DNA of 51,511 nt from Bdellovibrionia bacterium. GTDB taxonomy: Bacteria > Bdellovibrionota > Bdellovibrionia > Bdellovibrionales > JAGQZY01. The translations under genes and the position numbers were made by a program. The stretch covers positions 1-51,511 of the forward strand of contig JAUHWN010000011.1 in NCBI GenBank assembly GCA_030424665.1. Reading direction: 5' to 3'. Positions 24,172 through 32,723 of this stretch are shown piece after piece; the first letter of the stretch is position 1; the number at the start of each line of letters is the position of its first letter. Under the pieces are notes generated by a model that saw only the letters and a program-made list of their open reading frames with translations, searched no databases and was not told the DNA's origin.

Positions 24172-24438
24172 TTATTTCTTTACCTTAATTTCCGATAGTC
24201 CAAACCGAAATTCAGGTCCATATTGATTATTCATTAGTCTAATATCCGCATGATAGACCTCAGACTCCTTTATGTATTTTAAAGTGTCCGGCTCTCTCAT
24301 GAAGACAGTTAATGGCTTCGGTTCATCACTCCTTTCAAGCCACTTAAATGTTACGACTAGGTACTCTGTCTCTTTATGTGTTGTTCTCCCCACATCTAAG
24401 ACTTTTATTGATTGTTTTGTGAAAATAAAATTTCTCAT
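24172..24438 (-). CDS. Small protein, possible single-strand DNA-binding protein
   Basis: 88 residues, ATG at 24438 behind AAGGAGG. The sequence is beta-rich (IKVLDVGR, TEYLVVTFKWLER, PLTVFMREP, HADIRLMNNQ, FRFGLSEIKVKK) without membrane helices. Position as the first, strongly started gene of the replication operon, followed by a terminator, is like that of phage or plasmid single-strand DNA-binding genes. The functional call is inference. Confidence 0.65.
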   Translation of the reverse strand: MRNFIFTKQSIKVLDVGRTTHKETEYLVVTFKWLERSDEPKPLTVFMREPDTLKYIKESEVYHADIRLMNNQYGPEFRFGLSEIKVKK

Positions 24439-24546
24439 TTTTTCCTCCTTGAGTTTTATTTCTTTTTTGATGGCCTCATGCCACCTCAGAGATAAATGGA
24501 AAAAATCAAAGCCAATTTCACATTTTTTTTAGTTTATTTATATTTT

Positions 24547-24690
24547 TGTGCCCTATTAGATACGGGCACATGGGCATATTGAGGAAAATGTGTGGCTCGG
24601 CGTTTGGATCGCCGAGCCACCTTGCCATAAACACTAAGCCTCCCATTTGGAAACTTGCCCACTATTTGTGAAGCAACTTTCAATGGGAGG
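24547..24690. promoter_or_regulatory. Hairpin cluster between divergent genes: candidate origin and promoter region
   Basis: Three inverted repeats in 144 bases: TGTGCCC and GGGCACA (24547-24570); a perfect 11-bp stem GTGGCTCGGCG and CGCCGAGCCAC with a 7-base loop (24592-24620); and CCTCCCATT with AATGGGAGG (24639-24690), whose right arm is also the ribosome site of the next gene. Rolling-circle origins and phage packaging signals have such stems. Confidence 0.55.
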
Positions 24691-24741
24691 TAAGATGTTC
24701 TTTCTAATGTTGCACTTTGGATCTTTTCAGTTCTTTTTTAT

Positions 24742-25176
24742 TTGGTCGGCATAGTCCCCTGGATAAACTCACCATCAGACTCAACAGCCCTATATATTTT
24801 ATCCGTAATTACCTTTATATTTGTGTGTAGGGCGTCGTTTCGGCTCTCTAAAGAAATAAAAAGCTTTAAACAAATTAAAATGGTCCATAGCACCAGAGGC
24901 GAACGTCAATTAAAACAGGTCGTTAAAAAGCCTACAAACAAACGAGACGATTACAGAGAAACTACGGGTTACGAAATGCTTTATAGAGAAGCCTATGTTG
25001 CAGGATACACTAAGGCCACCAATAAGTTACGAAAATACAGAGATGAGTTAGCTAGAAAAGAAAAGTCCTTATACCAAAGCGTTGATGAATACGCTGATAA
25101 AGTCGCCAGACAAAAGCGGGCTGAGATTGAATTTGAATTTGAATTTTTGAATGACAACAAAAAAGCATCTAATTAA
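24742..25176 (+). CDS. Membrane protein with coiled C-terminus; start frame uncertain
   Basis: 144 residues counted from a TTG at 24742 that has no ribosome site. The frame is open from 24694 and the extra part is hydrophobic (VALWIFSVLFYLVGIVPW), so the real product probably has two membrane segments, the second being ALYILSVITFIFVCRASF. An ATG at 24695 with a strong GGGAGG site lies in the +1 frame, encodes MFFLMLHFGSFQFFFIWSA and stops at 24754; a -1 shift in TTCTTTTTTA would join it to this frame. The C-terminal part is charged and probably coiled (NKLRKYRDELARKEKSLYQ). It ends eight bases inside the convergent integrase gene. Confidence 0.65.
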   Translation: MVGIVPWINSPSDSTALYILSVITFIFVCRASFRLSKEIKSFKQIKMVHSTRGERQLKQVVKKPTNKRDDYRETTGYEMLYREAYVAGYTKATNKLRKYRDELARKEKSLYQSVDEYADKVARQKRAEIEFEFEFLNDNKKASN

Positions 25177-26215
25177 CAAACTTCTTTAGGGTATTAATTC
25201 CAAGATGTGTAAGCTGATATCCCGAATAATAGGCTTCACATGTCGCAGCGGAATTTCCTAACGACTGGGCGACCAATTCAATGGGAGCTCCCTGAGAGAC
25301 TAGATACACAGCAGTGCTGTGCCTTAGCCCATGGGTTGATATACTCTCGCCCACATATTTCCTGCTCAACCTCCTAATAAGATGACTCAAATTATTTTGT
25401 TTAACAGGAAGTTTTTTGTTCGATTCAGCCCAAGCTTTTACATATTTATACCCGCCTGGTATGATGAAGGCTGTTCGCTCTAGTTTAGTCTTGGTTTCAT
25501 CTATCGATCCATCTCTCTTTTTTTGTTTTTTAACCAACACGATATCTTTTTCTACAAATTTTGGAGGCAAGTACATTAATTCTCCAGTTCTCATGCCGGT
25601 ATAAAAAGCTGCAAGAATAAACAACTTTAAGTTCTGATCATCAACAGCTTCAGCTAGTTCATGTACTTGGTCTTTGGTCAAAAATTCTATTTCCTTTTTA
25701 CTCTTGGCACTCTCCACCCAAAGCTCAACATCTGTCCTTTCTAGGAATTTTAGTATCGCCCGCAATGCCGTTCCAATTTTATTATGATTGGGGCCAGAGT
25801 ATTTCTTATCTAGCTTCTCTTGAATCTGCTCTTCCGTTGCTGTTGTAATATTGACTTCCTCAAGAGCCTCAATAGCTCTCCTAAATTTTGCATATGAGGC
25901 ATCTGGGTCTTTCATCCTGCGATTTTTAGGCTTCTTACGGTAGCTATTCCAAAACTTCTTCAAAACAGCCAGGTTATCAGTATTACCAGGGGGTAAGTTT
26001 TCACCTCTTCTGGTGTAAATACTTTCCCTGACTTTCTTGAGTCGCTCTCTCGCAACAACCTCAGAGATCTCATCTTCCAGAAATAATCTGTTGATTGCGT
26101 CGATTCGCTTGTCTTTGATTGTAGTGTTGGATGTTTTTCCGTCTTTCTTCTGTTGGTCAATTAGACGGAACTTTTCATTTTTTTTACTGATGAGTATGTA
26201 ACTTTTCTTTTTCAT
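25169..26215 (-). CDS. Tyrosine recombinase (integrase)
   Basis: 348 residues. N-terminal arm and core-binding helices are followed by the catalytic domain: Arg209 (YTGMRTGELMYLP), His295 and Arg298 (HGLRHSTAVYLVSQG) and the nucleophile Tyr330 (EAYYSGY). The usual second His is Asn321 (SLGNSAATCE), a change seen in some integrases. It lies beside the intact tRNA-Asp and should catalyse recombination between the 55-bp repeats and the circular form. Its 5' end overlaps the upstream small gene by 32 bases. Confidence 0.95.
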   Translation of the reverse strand: MKKKSYILISKKNEKFRLIDQQKKDGKTSNTTIKDKRIDAINRLFLEDEISEVVARERLKKVRESIYTRRGENLPPGNTDNLAVLKKFWNSYRKKPKNRRMKDPDASYAKFRRAIEALEEVNITTATEEQIQEKLDKKYSGPNHNKIGTALRAILKFLERTDVELWVESAKSKKEIEFLTKDQVHELAEAVDDQNLKLFILAAFYTGMRTGELMYLPPKFVEKDIVLVKKQKKRDGSIDETKTKLERTAFIIPGGYKYVKAWAESNKKLPVKQNNLSHLIRRLSRKYVGESISTHGLRHSTAVYLVSQGAPIELVAQSLGNSAATCEAYYSGYQLTHLGINTLKKFVN

Positions 26216-26393
26216 AATTCGATGCTACCTGTTTTAACTTAGCCACTTGGGCTAATGCTTGGCTTAGCTTTATATGTTTCCCACATGAAGCAGCCAAGCC
26301 TCTAATAACAGACGCATCGGAAAGAAAGGTATAATTTATAACCCGACCTTGTTCCGTTTTTATAACCCGCGATTTTCTATCATTTTTGGTCAT
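26184..26393 (-). CDS. Small basic protein upstream of the integrase (possible excision or control factor)
   Basis: 69 residues, ATG at 26393 with AAAGGA upstream. Basic start, then a helical part (ASVIRGLAASCGKHIKLSQA, LAQVAKLKQVASNYEKEKL). The 32-base overlap with the integrase implies coupled translation. Excisionases are often found in this place and size, but no winged-helix signature can be claimed. Confidence 0.6.
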   Translation of the reverse strand: MTKNDRKSRVIKTEQGRVINYTFLSDASVIRGLAASCGKHIKLSQALAQVAKLKQVASNYEKEKLHTHQ

Positions 26394-26452
26394 AAAAACG
26401 TGGTCCTTTTTTTGGAGTGTTTTTGATTACTTACGGACTATCATATCAAGCA

Positions 26453-26532
<80 letters not shown>

Positions 26533-26739
26533 CCGCTACAAGGAATGAGCTAGAATTTATATCGGCAACAGCTCCATAGGGCAAGCTTAAAATCACAGTG
26601 CATAAAAAATGGGCTGATTTGGCTAAGTTATCGAAAATAAATAGGAAAAATAGTGGATTTGAGGAGTGGGTTTGGGGCTCATACCAAAATATCGGCCGAT
26701 GATTTTGCCAAAGCTCCTGGTGGCAGAGCCTAATGCTCA

Positions 26740-27186
26740 CTAAAGCTGCTTCGAAAATTCGATTTTTGGTTCGCCAGCTTCGCCTTCGAGGCTACCCGTA
26801 ATGTCGTAACCCATTTTAAGGTTCAAAATCATCATGTTCTTAAAGCGATTAAAAGATCGCGTTTGAATGATCTTTCCACCCTGTTCTCGGACCCAGCGCT
26901 CTTGATCACGAATCAGTATTTTAGCGATCCCTTGGCCTTGAAACTCAGGAATCACTCCGCCTTGCCAACTCCTAAAGGTGTCTTTATCAAAAAAGTACCC
27001 CAGTTTAAATGCCACAGGCTGATCATAGTTGTACATGATCTGACAGAGCCAGCGATCAAAGGTCACTCGCTTTTCTTGAAAAATTCTTTGATCCCAACGG
27101 GTATCAAAAACTTTTTCGTAAAGCTCTTTGAGTGCCTGCATTTGAGTTTCTGGTTCTTGGCTGTAGACAGCCGTCAGTTCGTTCAT
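26740..27186 (-). CDS. GNAT-family N-acetyltransferase
   Basis: 148 residues. The acetyl-CoA motif is GGVIPEFQGQGIAKILIRDQ, a good match to the GNAT consensus V-P-x-x-Q-G-x-G-x-G/A. The C-terminal part (NMMILNLKMGYDITGS) matches the final family strand and helix, where an N-K-or-M-G-Y/F pattern is usual. It transfers an acetyl group to an unknown amine in the cytoplasm. AAAGG precedes the ATG. Confidence 0.88.
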   Translation of the reverse strand: MNELTAVYSQEPETQMQALKELYEKVFDTRWDQRIFQEKRVTFDRWLCQIMYNYDQPVAFKLGYFFDKDTFRSWQGGVIPEFQGQGIAKILIRDQERWVREQGGKIIQTRSFNRFKNMMILNLKMGYDITGSLEGEAGEPKIEFSKQL

Positions 27187-27627
27187 GCATTCAACCTTTT
27201 CACAGAATCTTTCATCGGAGTTATTTCTTAGAGGAATATTCTTAAATGCTTAAGAAACTTCTATCTCTTAAATACCAACTCGCACATAACTTTTCGGTAC
27301 TTTAAAAACTTTTCCACAGGATAAGGTGATCACAAGTGGTTACAAAATGCTGATTTAGACAAAAAGAGGGGAAGGTGTCAAAAATCATCCCGAATAGCTC
27401 CTCATATTTAAAAATAAGAAACCGATTTAAAGATTTTTATCCAAAAACTGAAGTATACACGATTGCGAACACTCTGTTGTACATCGGAAACGAGCCAAAG
27501 GTAAGTTTCAACCACACCGGTGCACTACCAAACTAAGCCATAAAGCAAAAGGTTGTGCATTTGCACTACCAAAAAGAAGCTTCTACCTTTTGGTTACGCA
27601 CTTGCACTACCATTTGGTGCCTGGCAC
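27187..27627. other. 441-base gap with a 41-bp repeat
   Basis: No gene was found. The right part contains three TGCACTACCA repeats at an exact 41-base period and a GGTGC-CTG-GCACC hairpin just before the end of the next gene. The left part is A+T-rich and should hold the GNAT promoter. Confidence 0.6.
27521..27612. repeat. Degenerate 41-bp tandem repeat
   Basis: TGCACTACCA starts at 27521, 27562 and 27603. The bases before the second and third copies are also alike (consensus GGTTRYGCAYT), while the middle of each unit differs. A hairpin ACCAAAA...TTTTGGT with a GAAGCTTC centre lies in the second unit. Confidence 0.75.
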
Positions 27628-28074
27628 CTAGTGGCGGAAGATAACGGTGAAGCCGTAAAGGATGGCTGCTGTAGCGAGAGTAATGAGTAGGTTCATGGCC
27701 CCGGATTTTGCGAACTGGACGAGTCGGGCAATGGACTCATTCTCAAAATAGGATTTAAGCCGTCTTTGGCAGCGAAAGGCCAGAACCGCGAGCGTAAAAA
27801 GAACCACGCCAAAGAATATTCCGCGAGTCGTTCCTTTGCCGCCCAATTGAAAGCCGTAATACACTTCGTGAATTAAGGCTGCGAGTAGCATAAAGATATA
27901 GGCCTTAAAAAAGATATCTATAAACTTCAGGGCCGCTCTAAATTCAGAATTAGAAAACCGGGGAATGACCCTACGGTCTTTTCCACGACGTTCGATTTGT
28001 CCATCAACTGGTTTTGGTCTATTTCTTCGCTCCATGTACTCTATTTTTTCATTAATTGATCTCAGGTCAATCAA
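27628..28074 (-). CDS. Small membrane protein with a basic N-terminus
   Basis: 148 residues from a TTG at 28074 with AGAGG four bases upstream; the ATG at 28035 is another possible start. About 35 basic N-terminal residues (MERRNRPKP, ERRGKDRRV) are followed by three hydrophobic segments (YIFMLLAALIHEVYYGF, GIFFGVVLFTLAVLAF, MNLLITLATAAILYGFTVI). No family was recognised. Confidence 0.7.
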   Translation of the reverse strand: MIDLRSINEKIEYMERRNRPKPVDGQIERRGKDRRVIPRFSNSEFRAALKFIDIFFKAYIFMLLAALIHEVYYGFQLGGKGTTRGIFFGVVLFTLAVLAFRCQRRLKSYFENESIARLVQFAKSGAMNLLITLATAAILYGFTVIFRH

Positions 28075-28151
28075 ATGGCCTCTATTCTAGATATAGACCT
28101 TAGTTTAAATTTACTTCGTGACTTCCATAAGAATAGTTGGTCCCTTAGGGC

Positions 28152-28895
28152 ATGACTCTCTTACAAGTGATTGTCCTCAGCCTCATCGCCGTGGCCACGG
28201 CCGTTTTGTCGGGAGTGATCGGCATGGCGGGCGGGGTGACCCTTCTCTCGATCATGACCTTCTTTTTGCCCTGGAATGTCCTCATTCCAATCCACGGAAT
28301 CGCCCAAATGGTCAGTAACGGATCGCGGGCCCTGTTCTTAAAGAGTCACTTGCACAAAAAGATCTTTCTTTGGTTTTGCTTGGGAGTTCCCTTTGGAGTC
28401 CTTGGGGCCGTTTTTTTAGTGAAATCCATCGACTCTAAGACATTGCCCTTGTTACTTATCTCTGTCCTTATTCTCTACGTTCTCTTTAAACCCAAGAAAT
28501 TACCTCCACTGAAACTTCCTATTCCACTATTTGCTGGAGTGGGGTTAGTTGCTGGTTTTTTAGGCATTTTGGTGGGTGCCACTGGTCCTTTCCAGGCTGT
28601 CTTTTTTTTGCGGGACGATATGAGCAAAGAGGAAATTGTCTCTACTAAAGCTCTTTGCCAGCTCGCGGTTCACTTCACGAAAATTCCTGCTTTTCTCGCC
28701 CTAGGCTTTGATTATGGAGAGTATTGGATGCTTATATTGGGTTTAAGTCTCGCGTCTATTGTAGGGAGTCGCATCGGCGTAAAGCTCTTGGGTAAGATTT
28801 CTGAGAACTTTTTTATCTGGCTTTACAAGATCGCTCTGTTTGCTGCGGTATTGCGCATATACTACAAGGTCCTCGAAGGAGAGGGGTTTATTTGA
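28152..28895 (+). CDS. TSUP (TauE/SafE) family membrane transporter
   Basis: 247 residues with seven to eight membrane segments and the two TSUP half repeats: VLSGVIGMAGGVTLLSIMTF near the start and GFLGILVGATGPFQAVFFL in the second half. The family exports or imports small sulfur-containing or organic anions. The lipoprotein gene follows with a four-base TTGA overlap. Substrate is unknown. Confidence 0.88.
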   Translation: MTLLQVIVLSLIAVATAVLSGVIGMAGGVTLLSIMTFFLPWNVLIPIHGIAQMVSNGSRALFLKSHLHKKIFLWFCLGVPFGVLGAVFLVKSIDSKTLPLLLISVLILYVLFKPKKLPPLKLPIPLFAGVGLVAGFLGILVGATGPFQAVFFLRDDMSKEEIVSTKALCQLAVHFTKIPAFLALGFDYGEYWMLILGLSLASIVGSRIGVKLLGKISENFFIWLYKIALFAAVLRIYYKVLEGEGFI

Positions 28896-29467
28896 AACTA
28901 GCTCATTTACTTATTCTCTTATTTTTTTTGGGAGCTTGTCAGAGTTTTCAGCCGATCCATCGCCCGCAGAAAAATGTTTTGCCGCCGAAAAAAGGAACGA
29001 ACCTACACGGTGGCGGATCCTATCGCCGGGAGCCCATGATTAAATTTGCGCTCCTCGAAGACCGATTGGGTTTTCACGATTATGCCCACCGATTTGGAAT
29101 ACAAGAGAAAACCTTTAATCCATGCATGCAAAAGGACGCCTTTAGCTACCCCGTGCTTTGTCACGATCATTATCTCACGGTGGTTCACCTTGATATCCGA
29201 TGTCGAGAATCAGAAGGAACCGTCGAACAGGTTTACCATTCTGAGTTATCGCCACTGCGGAATCGCCGTTTAGAGTGGTCCGTTGGTCGACAAAAGGGAA
29301 TGAGTCAGACCGACTACAAAGGCCGGGCAAAAATTTCGATACTTTCGGATCGCTCCGTGAAATATCAAAGAATTCGTTTACAGGCGGGGACGCAGTTTTT
29401 AGTGATGCGTCTTAATCAACTCAAACGCCTTGTCGTACCCCCTCAGTGGTGTGGGCGGTTTGGCTAA
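28892..29467 (+). CDS. Lipoprotein of unknown function
   Basis: 191 residues from a TTG that overlaps the TSUP stop. Signal peptide with lipobox LLILLFFLGAC (Cys16). The mature protein has paired cysteines (PCMQ, VLCHDH, IRCRES, WCGRF) and beta-rich stretches. No family was recognised. Translational coupling suggests a role related to the transporter, perhaps at the outer membrane. Confidence 0.8.
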   Translation: MKLAHLLILLFFLGACQSFQPIHRPQKNVLPPKKGTNLHGGGSYRREPMIKFALLEDRLGFHDYAHRFGIQEKTFNPCMQKDAFSYPVLCHDHYLTVVHLDIRCRESEGTVEQVYHSELSPLRNRRLEWSVGRQKGMSQTDYKGRAKISILSDRSVKYQRIRLQAGTQFLVMRLNQLKRLVVPPQWCGRFG

Positions 29468-29556
29468 AAATCGAAAAAAAGCTTTTCATAGGTGATGGCT
29501 GAAGATACAAAAGGTTCCTAAGCCGTTCCGATGAAATCTGTTTAAAGGAGGAAACC

Positions 29557-30552
29557 TTGTCATACAATCAAGGTCAATTTGATCAGGATATGAGACGACT
29601 GCAGCAATACTTTCAAAGAAATCCAAAGTTTCCATTGCTGCTTGTTTTAGTCATCTTACTCATTCCTTTGGTCATGTCATCGTTTTATACCGTCCAACCC
29701 GATGAAGAAGCCGTTGTTTTACGATTCGGTAAGTACAGTCAAACAACCCAGCCGGGTCTTCATTTTAAACTGCCCTTCGGAATTGACAAGGCGATCAAGA
29801 TTAAAACGAAATTGGTCCTGCAAGAAGAGTTCGGATTTCGCACACAGAGTGTGCGAGGGAAGAGAACCCAATACTCTCAAGCTGGTTTTGATGGCGAATC
29901 GCTGATGCTAACAGGGGATCTCAACGTCGCCGATGTGGAATGGATTACCCAATTTCAAATTGCCGACCCGAAAAAGTTTTTATTTCACATTCGAGAGCCC
30001 GTGCAAAATATTCGCGATATTTCTGAGGCGGTTATGCGCCGGGTGGTTGGTGATCGGCTCGTAAATGATGTTTTAACTGTAGGTCGGACGGAGATTGCTC
30101 TTGAGGCGGCAAGGCTCACCCAGGAAATTTTTGATAAGTATGATATCGGATTGAAAGTTGTTTCGATAAAACTTCAAGACGTGAATCCACCTGAGGCAGT
30201 TAAGCCTTCGTTCAACGAAGTGAACGAGGCTAAGCAAGAGCAGGAGCAGGCGATTAACCAGGCTGAGAAATACTACAACAAAGTCATTCCCGAAGCCCGC
30301 GGTAAAGCCGAGCAAAAAGTGGCTGAAGCTGAAGGTTACGCTGAAGCCTTAGTGAATCGCTCTGAGGGGGATGCCCAACGTTTTAAGGATGTTCTCACAG
30401 AATATCGAAAGGCTCCGAAGATTACGCGGGAACGTCTTTACCTTGAGGCTGTAGAAGATGTTTATAGCCGAGCTAAATCAATGACGATTATTGATCCCGA
30501 AATTAAGGGAATTTTACCAGTTTACCCTGGTGGGGCTAATTCGACTAAATAG
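29557..30552 (+). CDS. hflK: HflK, SPFH-domain subunit of the FtsH-associated complex
   Basis: 331 residues from a TTG with AGGAGG eight bases upstream. One N-terminal membrane helix (FPLLLVLVILLIPLVM) precedes the SPFH domain: YTVQPDEEAVVLRFGKY, PGLHFKLPFGID, the helical DISEAVMRRVVGDRLVNDVLT and an Ala/Glu-rich coiled coil. HflK and HflC form a membrane cage around the FtsH protease and limit its access to substrates. The hflC gene follows after 15 bases. Confidence 0.93.
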   Translation: MSYNQGQFDQDMRRLQQYFQRNPKFPLLLVLVILLIPLVMSSFYTVQPDEEAVVLRFGKYSQTTQPGLHFKLPFGIDKAIKIKTKLVLQEEFGFRTQSVRGKRTQYSQAGFDGESLMLTGDLNVADVEWITQFQIADPKKFLFHIREPVQNIRDISEAVMRRVVGDRLVNDVLTVGRTEIALEAARLTQEIFDKYDIGLKVVSIKLQDVNPPEAVKPSFNEVNEAKQEQEQAINQAEKYYNKVIPEARGKAEQKVAEAEGYAEALVNRSEGDAQRFKDVLTEYRKAPKITRERLYLEAVEDVYSRAKSMTIIDPEIKGILPVYPGGANSTK

Positions 30553-30567
30553 GGAGAGGGTCAAGAA

Positions 30568-31548
30568 ATGAAAAGATATATTTTACCGGCATTACTCGTA
30601 TTAATTGTGGTCCTCGTTTACTCTGCCACTTTTGTGATTACCGAAGGACGGCAAGCGGTTATTACTCAATTTGGTAAACCCATTCGTTCTGTGAACGAAG
30701 CGGGACTCCATTTTAAAACGCCATTTATTCAAGATGTACGCATGATCGATTTACGTATTCTAAGTTGGGATGGGTTTCCTAACCAGATTCCAACGAAGGA
30801 CAAAAAGTATATCGAAGTCGATACCACTGCACGCTGGAAAATCGTTGACCCGCTGAAATTCATTCAAACGGTACAAAACGAAAGAGGTGCTCGAACTCGT
30901 CTCGACGCTATTCTCGATGGTGTAACCCGTGATGTGATCTCTTCACAAAATCTCGTCGAAGCAGTGAGGAACTCCAATACTATTATCGATGTCCTTGAAG
31001 AGCGTCGTAAGAAAATCGAAGAAGCACAAAAGAGTGCTTCAGGGGATGAGTCTGCCGTTATCGCTGAAGCCGAAGAAATCACTGGCGAGATTGAGAAAAT
31101 CGAAACCGGTCGTGAGCAACTCAGTGCTATGATTGTGCAAAAGGTAAAGCCTGAACTCGAGCCCCTCGGCATTCAAATTATCGATGTGCAACTCAAACGG
31201 ATTTCATACGAGGCCAGTGTTCAACAAAAAGTGTATTCGCGAATGATTTCTGAAAGACAAAGAATTGCCGAGAAGATTCGATCTTTCGGTAAGGGGGAGC
31301 GTGCAAAGATCGAAGGTAAAACCGACCGTGATCTCGCTCGCATTCAATCAGAGGCCTATCGCAAGGTACAAGAAATTAAAGGGCGAGCTGAGGCTCGGGC
31401 GACTGCCATTTACGCCAATTCTCTGGGGCGCGATCCTGGTTTTTATCGTTTCACTCGAAGCCTTGAGGCCTATAAAAAATCGATTAAAGACGATAGCAAC
31501 CTTTTGTTATCGACCGACTCGAAGTTCTTTCAGGTCCTAGATCGCTAA
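30568..31548 (+). CDS. hflC: HflC, partner of HflK
   Basis: 326 residues, GGGAGAGG upstream of the ATG. N-terminal membrane anchor, then the HflC-type SPFH domain (VITEGRQAVITQFGKPI, AGLHFKTPFIQDV, DTTARWKIVDPLKF) and the C-terminal coiled coil with YRKVQEIKGRAEARATAIYA and FYRFTRSLEAYKKS, both typical of HflC. An insert of about 35 residues (VLEERRKKIEEAQKSASGDE...) lies in the middle. Its stop overlaps the stop of the convergent protease gene. Confidence 0.93.
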   Translation: MKRYILPALLVLIVVLVYSATFVITEGRQAVITQFGKPIRSVNEAGLHFKTPFIQDVRMIDLRILSWDGFPNQIPTKDKKYIEVDTTARWKIVDPLKFIQTVQNERGARTRLDAILDGVTRDVISSQNLVEAVRNSNTIIDVLEERRKKIEEAQKSASGDESAVIAEAEEITGEIEKIETGREQLSAMIVQKVKPELEPLGIQIIDVQLKRISYEASVQQKVYSRMISERQRIAEKIRSFGKGERAKIEGKTDRDLARIQSEAYRKVQEIKGRAEARATAIYANSLGRDPGFYRFTRSLEAYKKSIKDDSNLLLSTDSKFFQVLDR

Positions 31549-32723
31549 TTAAAGGGATTGTTTAAAGCTTTAATTAAAGGAAGAGACATGAGTTTCTCTT
31601 CCTTTATTTTTTGGCTCTGTTCATCGATGCCGCGACCACTACTATCAGCACTACTTCCGCGCATACTGAGAGCGCGTAATACCTCAATACGACCTTCAGT
31701 CTTTGTTTTTCCCATTAAGGCCTTTTCTCTTTTAAGGGACTCCAAAATATAGTGTTTGGTTTCGAAAGGGGCGAGATAACGACTGTATTTGGCAAGTATC
31801 AGGGCCGCAAGCCCCGATACGAAGGCCGTAGCTTGGGATGTTCCTGTCATCAATCCGTATTTACTTCCAGGGAGGCAGGAGAGAATGTTTTCGCCAGGGG
31901 CTGCGATATCTACAGTTTTTGCTCCATAATTGCTAGAACTGAGAACGCGATAGCGACGATCATGGGCTGTTACGGAGAGGATATTAGGAAGGTCGTAGTC
32001 AGCAGGGTAGTATCCTTTTTCGTCGAGATTGGAGGCTTCGTTGCCTGCGGCCGTCACAAAAAGCACATTTTTTCTATTGGCCCATTCAATGGCTTTTTGC
32101 TCGAGGCGACTGGGTTCTATGCCTCCGCTTGAGTAGTTGATAATATGGGCTCCCATTTTTACGGCGTAGTGTATGGCTTTGATGGTGTTGCGAAGATTTT
32201 CGACAGAAGCTTTGCTAGGGTCGTAGTACTTCAGCACCATCAGTTTAGTTTGAGTCGTTAAACTCGTACGAATTTGATTTTGCGGGTGGCGACCCGAGAT
32301 GATTCCAGCAATATGGGTGCCGTGTCCATGATAGTCGGTTATGTCGTTGTTGGATTCAGTAAAATTCCATCCTTGGAAATCATCTACAAATCCATTTTGA
32401 TCGTCATCAATACCGTTTGTCTCCTTATCACGGCCAAGATGATCTTTGCCCACCTCTCCCAGGTTCTTCCAGAGAGCTTCTTTTAAATATTCGTGGTTCT
32501 TATCCACGCCCGTATCAATCACAGCAACGATGATCTCTTTTTGTTGCTGAGATTGATTTAAATTTTTATTAGCCCGAATAGATTCTAATCCCCAGTTGAA
32601 ATCATTTTTTTGCGGAATAGGAGAGCCGTGGTTACTCAGACCTCGGTCCCCTGCGAGGGGAGTTCTCGTGTTAACGCTAAACAGAATTAGAGCAATTGGC
32701 AGTATATAGGTCCTAGGTTTCAT
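31545..32723 (-). CDS. Subtilisin-like (S8) exported serine protease
   Basis: 392 residues with an N-terminal signal peptide. The catalytic triad is complete: Asp70 (VAVIDTGVD), His134 (HGHGTHIAG) and Ser296 (GTSQATA), with oxyanion Asn228 (AAGNEAS). Between Asp and His a segment with NGIDDDQNGFVDDFQGWNF probably binds calcium, as in thermitase-like enzymes. It is secreted to the periplasm or outside and cuts proteins. Its start overlaps the stop of the RHS-like gene by 11 bases, so these two are made together. Confidence 0.93.
   Translation of the reverse strand: MKPRTYILPIALILFSVNTRTPLAGDRGLSNHGSPIPQKNDFNWGLESIRANKNLNQSQQQKEIIVAVIDTGVDKNHEYLKEALWKNLGEVGKDHLGRDKETNGIDDDQNGFVDDFQGWNFTESNNDITDYHGHGTHIAGIISGRHPQNQIRTSLTTQTKLMVLKYYDPSKASVENLRNTIKAIHYAVKMGAHIINYSSGGIEPSRLEQKAIEWANRKNVLFVTAAGNEASNLDEKGYYPADYDLPNILSVTAHDRRYRVLSSSNYGAKTVDIAAPGENILSCLPGSKYGLMTGTSQATAFVSGLAALILAKYSRYLAPFETKHYILESLKREKALMGKTKTEGRIEVLRALSMRGSSADSSGRGIDEQSQKIKEEKLMSLPLIKALNNPFN
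31576..31612 (+). terminator. hflKC terminator inside the 3' end of the protease gene
   Basis: Perfect 11-bp stem AAAGGAAGAGA and TCTCTTCCTTT followed by ATTTTTT on the plus strand. It lies within the coding sequence of the opposite-strand protease, in its last 25 codons. Confidence 0.8.

Noticed and set aside
22303-24438. Complete filamentous phage genome
   Set aside because: Rep and ATPase fit, but there is no major coat, adsorption or secretin gene, and the ATPase has its membrane anchor at the N-terminus with FtsK-like motifs, unlike Zot/pI.
27521-27612. CRISPR array
   Set aside because: Only three 10-base cores, with diverged units and no cas genes; spacing fits a degenerate tandem repeat.
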